A stretch of DNA of 64,000 nt, from assembly GCA_900291925.1 (NCBI GenBank), contig UWYS01000013.1:496001-560000 (forward strand), read 5' to 3'. Below are positions 59,084-64,000 of this stretch, piece after piece. Positions within the stretch are counted from its first letter, which is position 1; each line of letters starts with the position of its first letter. The notes beneath the pieces are model-generated. The model saw nothing but the letters and a program-made list of their open reading frames with translations. It was not told the DNA's origin and ran no database searches. Both the position numbers and the translations under genes were made by a program. This DNA comes from Thecaphora thlaspeos. Lineage: Eukaryota; Basidiomycota; Ustilaginomycetes; Urocystidales; Glomosporiaceae.

Positions 59084-60895
59084 GTTGGGCTATGTGAAGG
59101 GATGTGTGGGGTGAGGTTGGGGTGATGATTCTGTTCTTGTCAAGAACGGAAAAGGGCAAAGGTGGCGTATAGGGGTGGGTGGATCTTGAGGATGAGACTT
59201 GGTAGGAGGAGGTGGCTGCCCGACCCGCCGCCAACGACGACGACCGACGTCCGCGCTTGCCTGCGCGCCTGGCTGCGAGGGTGGCCGGCCCTGCTACGAG
59301 CTGCTCTGTCCCCTCCCCCCGGGTTCCGATCGAGGCTCACGCCCTCGCGCTTGCCTTCGACCTCCGGGCTGATCGGTGGCCAGGCGGCGGCCAGGCAGCC
59401 AAGTCGAAGTCGAAAAGGCAGCCGTCCGACGCGTCACGTGTATAAAATACAGTTCTTAGAAATTTGCCTTTCCTTTCCGTTCGAAACCCCTTTCAGCCCG
59501 ATCGAGAATTTTGACGCCCGATTGGAAATCCCCCCCTCGCCTTCTCGGAGGAGAGTCGCTCGCGTCTCTTCGTCGCCGTAGACCTTTCATGGTCCAGGCC
59601 GGAGGCCATTTTGCCGCTGCTCTATCTGCGATTGCATCGTATACGAGAAGACCAGCGCCTGGAGCGCAGCGTCTTCGGGCGATTGCTACGTAGCTCACGA
59701 CGTCGTCCGCGGTCTACGCCTGAGCGAGGTCATAGCCGTCTCTTCTTCCCCGTCGCTCGAAAAAACGTTAGTTCCCATGTCTCCCTGCGCCGCACGATAC
59801 GAGTCTCGGTCGGCAGAGGGTAGGCTCTACGGTCAAAGGCGGCAAGGAAGCCGGTCGTCTTCTCGACCATACCACCTTGATGACTGATGTGTGCTGCAGA
59901 ACAGGGACAACGGCTTGGAGCAATCCTTTGCATCCATTCTTCTGGGACTCGCTACCTTGCCAAGCATCCCGTTGCTCTCAACGCTACCGTCACCTCGACG
60001 TGGCGCTGTCCGGGACGACAACTGTGTCGCGATGCGTTGCGACGCGCTCAGCGTACCGCAATTAGCCCGCGCATTTTTCCTCGTATTTTCCCTCGTGTTT
60101 ACTTCCGAGGGGACTCGGGCCTCTGGTTCGGCCCGCGACAACGCGTGGCGACCAAGGCGTGGCGTTACCTCCTGGCTTGTGGCCCAGCTCGAAAGAAGGC
60201 AACACCGCGTCGGTCCCCCCTCCTTCACCCGGGCATACAAGCTAGCAAGGAGCGCCGAGCAGCCAACGACCTCCCCCACTCCTCTGCATACAAGCAGGGA
60301 GAGGAGGGAGGAGGACGGTAGCGGCGGCCTGATCCTTCCTCCCACCCCACATACAAGCTGAGAGAGGGTCAAACCGCCACCACCGCCTCGCATACAACGA
60401 TCGCCCGATGTCTTGTCTTTCTTTTCGACTGGCTGGCCGCCGCGGGGCAAGGGAGGAAGTGCTACATCCGAAAAAAAGAAAAAAAAAAAAAGAAAACCAC
60501 AAAGAGACGAGACGAGACGAGAGGGACCGCCTCCACATCGTACATTGAGGCAAAGGAAAATCTTACATACTAAGACAGAAGGGCGGACCGTCCGCGGAGA
60601 GGCAAGAGAGGCAGGAGAGGCAGGAGAGGCAGGAGAGGTAAAGAGGGCCGAGAGAGGGAGAGGGCGCGAGGCCGATTGGGAAGTCCAAGCACATTATATG
60701 CTATGTTGGTGGCGGGAAGAGCGATTTGCGTTTAAACAGAGCGGCCCAGGGGGAGGAGAAGCGCATTAGAGAGAGAGGTGAGGTGAGGTTGATCGAGTTC
60801 GTGGTCAAGGGCTTCCGCTGCTGCCCATCTGCCTGCTGCTCTGTCTGCGGCTTCGATGGCCACTGCTCGTGGAATGGGCGTTCGTCTCGCTCAGC
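59084..60895. other. Intergenic region between RPS5 and the Tbl1-like gene, possible small gene near 59.6 kb
   Basis: About 1.8 kb. It includes the RPS5 promoter (59084 onward) and the 3' flank of the Tbl1-like gene. A plus-strand TATAAAATA at 59443-59451 is followed at 59589 by an ATG opening a short basic frame (MVQAGGHFAAALSAIASYTR...) resembling a mitochondrial presequence, but I cannot connect further exons. A poly(A)-rich tract lies at 60473-60494. Confidence 0.4.
60599..60640. repeat. GCAGGAGAG minisatellite (9-bp unit)
   Basis: Four to five 9-bp purine-rich units in tandem, non-coding. Confidence 0.85.
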
Positions 60896-63800
60896 CTAAG
60901 CCTTCTTCTCCTTGGAGACGACGGCATCGGCGGCGTTCGACTTTTCCCGCTTGGCCGACGCGACGGCCTCCGTTGGTGCAGAAAAGGTTCTCTGAGCTTC
61001 GGCGTTGTCGAGGCTCTCGAGCCGAAGTACGACGAGCTTGCGGTCAGCCTGCGAGATGGCTAGCTGGTATCGTCGATGAGCGCCGTCGGGCGCGTTTGCC
61101 TCGGCATCAGTTCCGTCCGATGGTTTGACGTCCGCATCGGATGCCTTAGCATCGACGAGCGTCTTCCAGGACAGGTTGAAGATCGGCCCGCCTCCAACGT
61201 ACTGCTTGACGAGCGCGCCGTCCTGAATAGTCAAGGGGAGGAGCGATTGCAGCAAGGCAAAAGGAGACAAGTCAGCACGCGGCACAGCGGACTCGGCGGC
61301 CGGCAACAGGTGCAACCTGGCGTCGGCTTCCGCGACACTCACTTGGATTCGGGTGATCATGACCCTCTTGTCGATCCCTCCGGTCGCCAAGAACCTCGCG
61401 CAAGAGCTAAAGGCGAGCGTGTAGACATTGTCCTCGTGGCTGTCGATGACACGAATGCAGTCGCCGTTGTCGGCGTTCCACAGCCGGGCTGTCCAGTCAA
61501 ACGACGTCGTCGCCACCATCCGGGGCTGATTCGGGTTCCTGGAGCCGGGTCCAGTCGGGCACCAGGCGACCGCGTAAACCTCCTTGGTGTGGCCGGACAG
61601 CGTCAGCCGGAGCCCCTTGTTGGGCCCTTTGGCCGTAATGGTGACGACGTTGGGGGTGGTCGTCGTAGCCGCCGCCGTGTGCCCAGCGCCCAGGGTCGAA
61701 TCGCTCGACGGGCCAGTAGCACCGGCGGCGGAGGCGTTGTCCTTTCCAGCGACGGCTGGTACGCTCGCCGACGAGGTTCCGGCACTTCCAGTGCCGGTAG
61801 ACGGCATGCCCCGGTCCTTGTCCTTGTCCCGCTCCCGCTCGCTCGAGTCACCATCGCCACCGCCGCTGCGATGCGCGTGCTCTTTGTCCTTGTCTTTATC
61901 CTTGTTCTTGTTCTTGTCCTCCTCGGCATCGGTGCCGTCGACGTTGGCGCTTCCACCGCGGCCGCGGACGACTCGCTTACGCTGACCGTCGCTCGCCGTG
62001 GAGCCGGAGCCGGCAGCAGCGGCACCAGCCCAGTTGCTGTTGCCGCTCGATGGACCGCCGAGGTCGAGGGCCCAGATCTTGGCCGAGCAGTCGTCTGAGA
62101 CGCTCGCCAGCAGCGTCTGCGACGGATCGAACCGGATCGCATTGACCTCATCGGTGTGGCCCTTGAACGATTTGATCGGCCGCGCCTCACCCAACTTACA
62201 GATGTTGATACTGTTGTCGGCCGAGCAGGTGGCAAAGATGGAGTCGGCGACAGAGGCGCTCAGACCGTGAATCGGAGCCGCCTGGCTGCCGCTGCTGCCG
62301 CCAGCCTCGACGCTCAGCGACCCTTCGGCCGTGGAGAGCCACTCGACATCGAGGACGCCGTCACTGTGAAGCGGAAACTGCTGCCGCGTCTTGCCGCTGC
62401 TGAGGTCCCAGACGATCGCAGTGCCGTCGGAGCTGCCGGTGAGGAGCATGTTGCCCTTGCGGTTCCAGCGCACGCTGATCACGGCGCCCTGATGCATCGA
62501 CATCACCATGTGCAGATCGCCCTGCGGCGTCCAGAGCCGGAGGATCCCATCGTAGGAGCCCGAGGCAAGCAGCGTCCCATCTGGATTCCAGTGAAGCGTC
62601 GAGATGTCCTTGCTCTGCGTCACGGGGAGGTGCTTGCAGATCGTCGGGGTTTCGACCGGATCGCCCGGCCGCTGCGGCAGGTCCCAGATGCGGACGGTGG
62701 CGTCGCCGGCGCCGCTCGCCAGCATCCCGGGTACCGTCGGGTTCCACGCCGAGCCAAACACCTCGCCCGTATGGCCGGCCAGCACGATAATCTCGTCGCT
62801 CGTGACAAAGCCGTCGCCCTCCGGCTGCTCGATGGTGGTACTGGCGAGCTTGCCATTGCCTGCCCCCTTATCACCCTTCCCGTCCTTCTTGCCGTCACCC
62901 TTCCTGAGACTGTCGCTGTCGAGGCTGGCCTTCTTCTTGACGGCGTCCTTCTCCTTGGCCCTCGGCCCCGTCCGCTCTGGTGCAGCAGTGGCTGAAGCGT
63001 TGAAGACGTCCTGCCCCTTGTCTGCGGGGCCGGGTGACGAAGCCCGAGAGCTGTCGCCCTTGCCGTTCTTGCCTGTAGCCAGCGGCGTGGCCGATCCCTC
63101 CTTGTCCTCGTCAGCCGTCGCCGTGCCGTTCACGAGCCGCTTCTTTTCCGATGTGGCTGTAGCGGCGTCGTCCCGCTTGGCCCGTTTGTCTTCGCGCTCC
63201 CCGCCGGTCGATGCCGCGAGCGCGGCGGATGCCTTGCGCTTGGCGTCCTTGGTCTTAGTAGACGCTGACGTGGACGTCCGCGCCTGCCCTGCATCGCCCA
63301 TGTCGACGTCCTCAGCCTGCACATTGTCGAGCTTCTTCTTGGACGACGAGGCTGCCTTTGACGACCGATCGCGTTCGTTGAAGGCAATCCGCGATCCGCT
63401 TCCGCTCGAGCTCGATGCCGACGAGTGTGATCCGTTCTGGAGCTTCTTGACCACCGTCCCTTGGAAGGTGACGGTGGCTGTCTGTGTGGTGGCCTCCTTG
63501 TGACTATACCGCGGCGGTGCCAGTGTCGGCGGCGGCGAGGGCGACAGCCGGACGGGGCTGGCTGGTGCAGGCGGTGGCCGCGGCTTTCCGTCGCATACAT
63601 GTGGTGGCCCGACGAGCTTGAAGGAGGCCGAACAGGGCTTCTCTGTTCCGTCCTAGATTGTATACGCGCAATCGAGGGTCGAGGCATGGGACAAGCCACG
63701 CAATGCGCGAATGACACAAGTCAGCCACCTTGCACTGCAGACGGGTCGCCGCTTCCGGCCTGCCTGTCGAGGTACTGGCGTCTCGAGTATCTGTCGAACA

Positions 63801-64000
63801 TGCCTATGTACTCACCTCTTGGACGTGGGCCTCAACGGCCGAGTAGACGAGCCCCCTCTGCAGGTAACGGACCAGCTGCCCCGGCTCGACGATGGCCTCG
63901 TGCGAGAGAGGCGAGTCATCTAGCCTCGACTCGTGTCGCAACGCAAACGAAGCGTGGTGAAAGCCAGACTCTTTGAGGTAGTGGTAGACGAGAAGGTTGA
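60896..64000 (-). CDS. LisH-WD40 transcriptional co-repressor, TBL1/Sif2-like (5' end outside window)
   Basis: TBL1/TBLR1 proteins and yeast Sif2 are WD40 scaffolds of histone-deacetylase co-repressor complexes (NCoR/SMRT; Set3C). Exons 63816-64000 (partial), 61343-63652 and 60896-61222, introns of 163 and 120 nt with GTGAGT donors. The first exon holds the LisH motif (NLLVYHYLKESGFHHASFAL) and the following EPGQLVRYLQRGLVY, and the junction reads HVQE|DGTE as in TBL1. A Lys/Ser-rich linker precedes WD repeats such as VLAGHTGEVFGSAWNP, ISTLHWNPDGTLLASGSYDG, FKGHTDEVNAIRFDPSQTLL, LSGHTKEVYAVAWCP and HEDNVYTLAFSSCARFLATG. An insert of over 100 residues, rich in Lys/Asp and Ser, interrupts the propeller after KIWALD. 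The last intron is stop-free and a multiple of three; splicing it joins MITRIQ to DGALVKQYVGGGPIFNLSW, matching the final blade. The start codon is right of the window. Confidence 0.9.

Noticed and set aside
59500..59520. B-box-like GTTCGAAACC
   Set aside because: No A-box or cloverleaf upstream at the right distance.

Overview
The window is nuclear DNA of a GC-rich basidiomycete. The gene set (Fab1, Fcp1, Csl4, Ltv1, RPS5, a Tbl1-type WD40 protein) and the short GT-AG introns with strong GTGAGT/GTAAGT donors are fungal. Compact, often single-exon genes, long Ser/Ala/acidic low-complexity inserts and many simple repeats in the spacers suggest a smut-related fungus (Ustilaginomycotina). That placement is inference from style, not from a marker gene.

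Layout, left to right. 1-6968 (-): FAB1, lacking its kinase domain beyond the left edge. 7935-10052 (+): RMD1/DUF155 membrane protein. 10749-14662 (-): two secreted cell-wall proteins, an expansin-like double-psi barrel protein and a GH51 arabinofuranosidase locus that is otherwise collinear but carries three in-frame stop codons. 16361-18814 (-): GNL1-type permuted GTPase. 19021-21120: an AT-richer repeat island almost free of CpG, with no gene. 21579-24298 (+): FCP1. 24954-26119 (+): methylthioadenosine phosphorylase. 26353-29589 (-): large unrecognised protein. 30715-31455 (+): LEA-like stress protein behind a TATA box. 31839-33763 (-): double GNAT acetyltransferase locus with an apparent nonsense codon. 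34041-36782 (+): NUDCD1-like CS-domain protein. 39124-41823 (+): Hal4/Sat4-type kinase. 42305-43354 (-) and 43867-46065 (+): CSL4 and LTV1, head to head. 47837-52072 (+): F-box/LRR protein ending in a CaaX-like box. 52603-53753 (+): glyoxalase II with a mitochondrial presequence. 53969-56422 (-): AT-hook protein. 57714-59083 (-): RPS5. 60896-64000 (-): Tbl1/Sif2-like WD40 co-repressor, 5' end off the window.

Most genes are unrelated housekeeping functions. Local themes are ribosome and RNA metabolism (GNL1, CSL4, LTV1, RPS5) and a small plant-wall pair (expansin-like plus GH51). The least ordinary parts are the CpG-depleted island at 19-21 kb and the two loci that look interrupted by nonsense codons (GH51 and the double GNAT). 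Exon borders were read by eye from splice motifs, phase and protein continuity; none has transcript support here.
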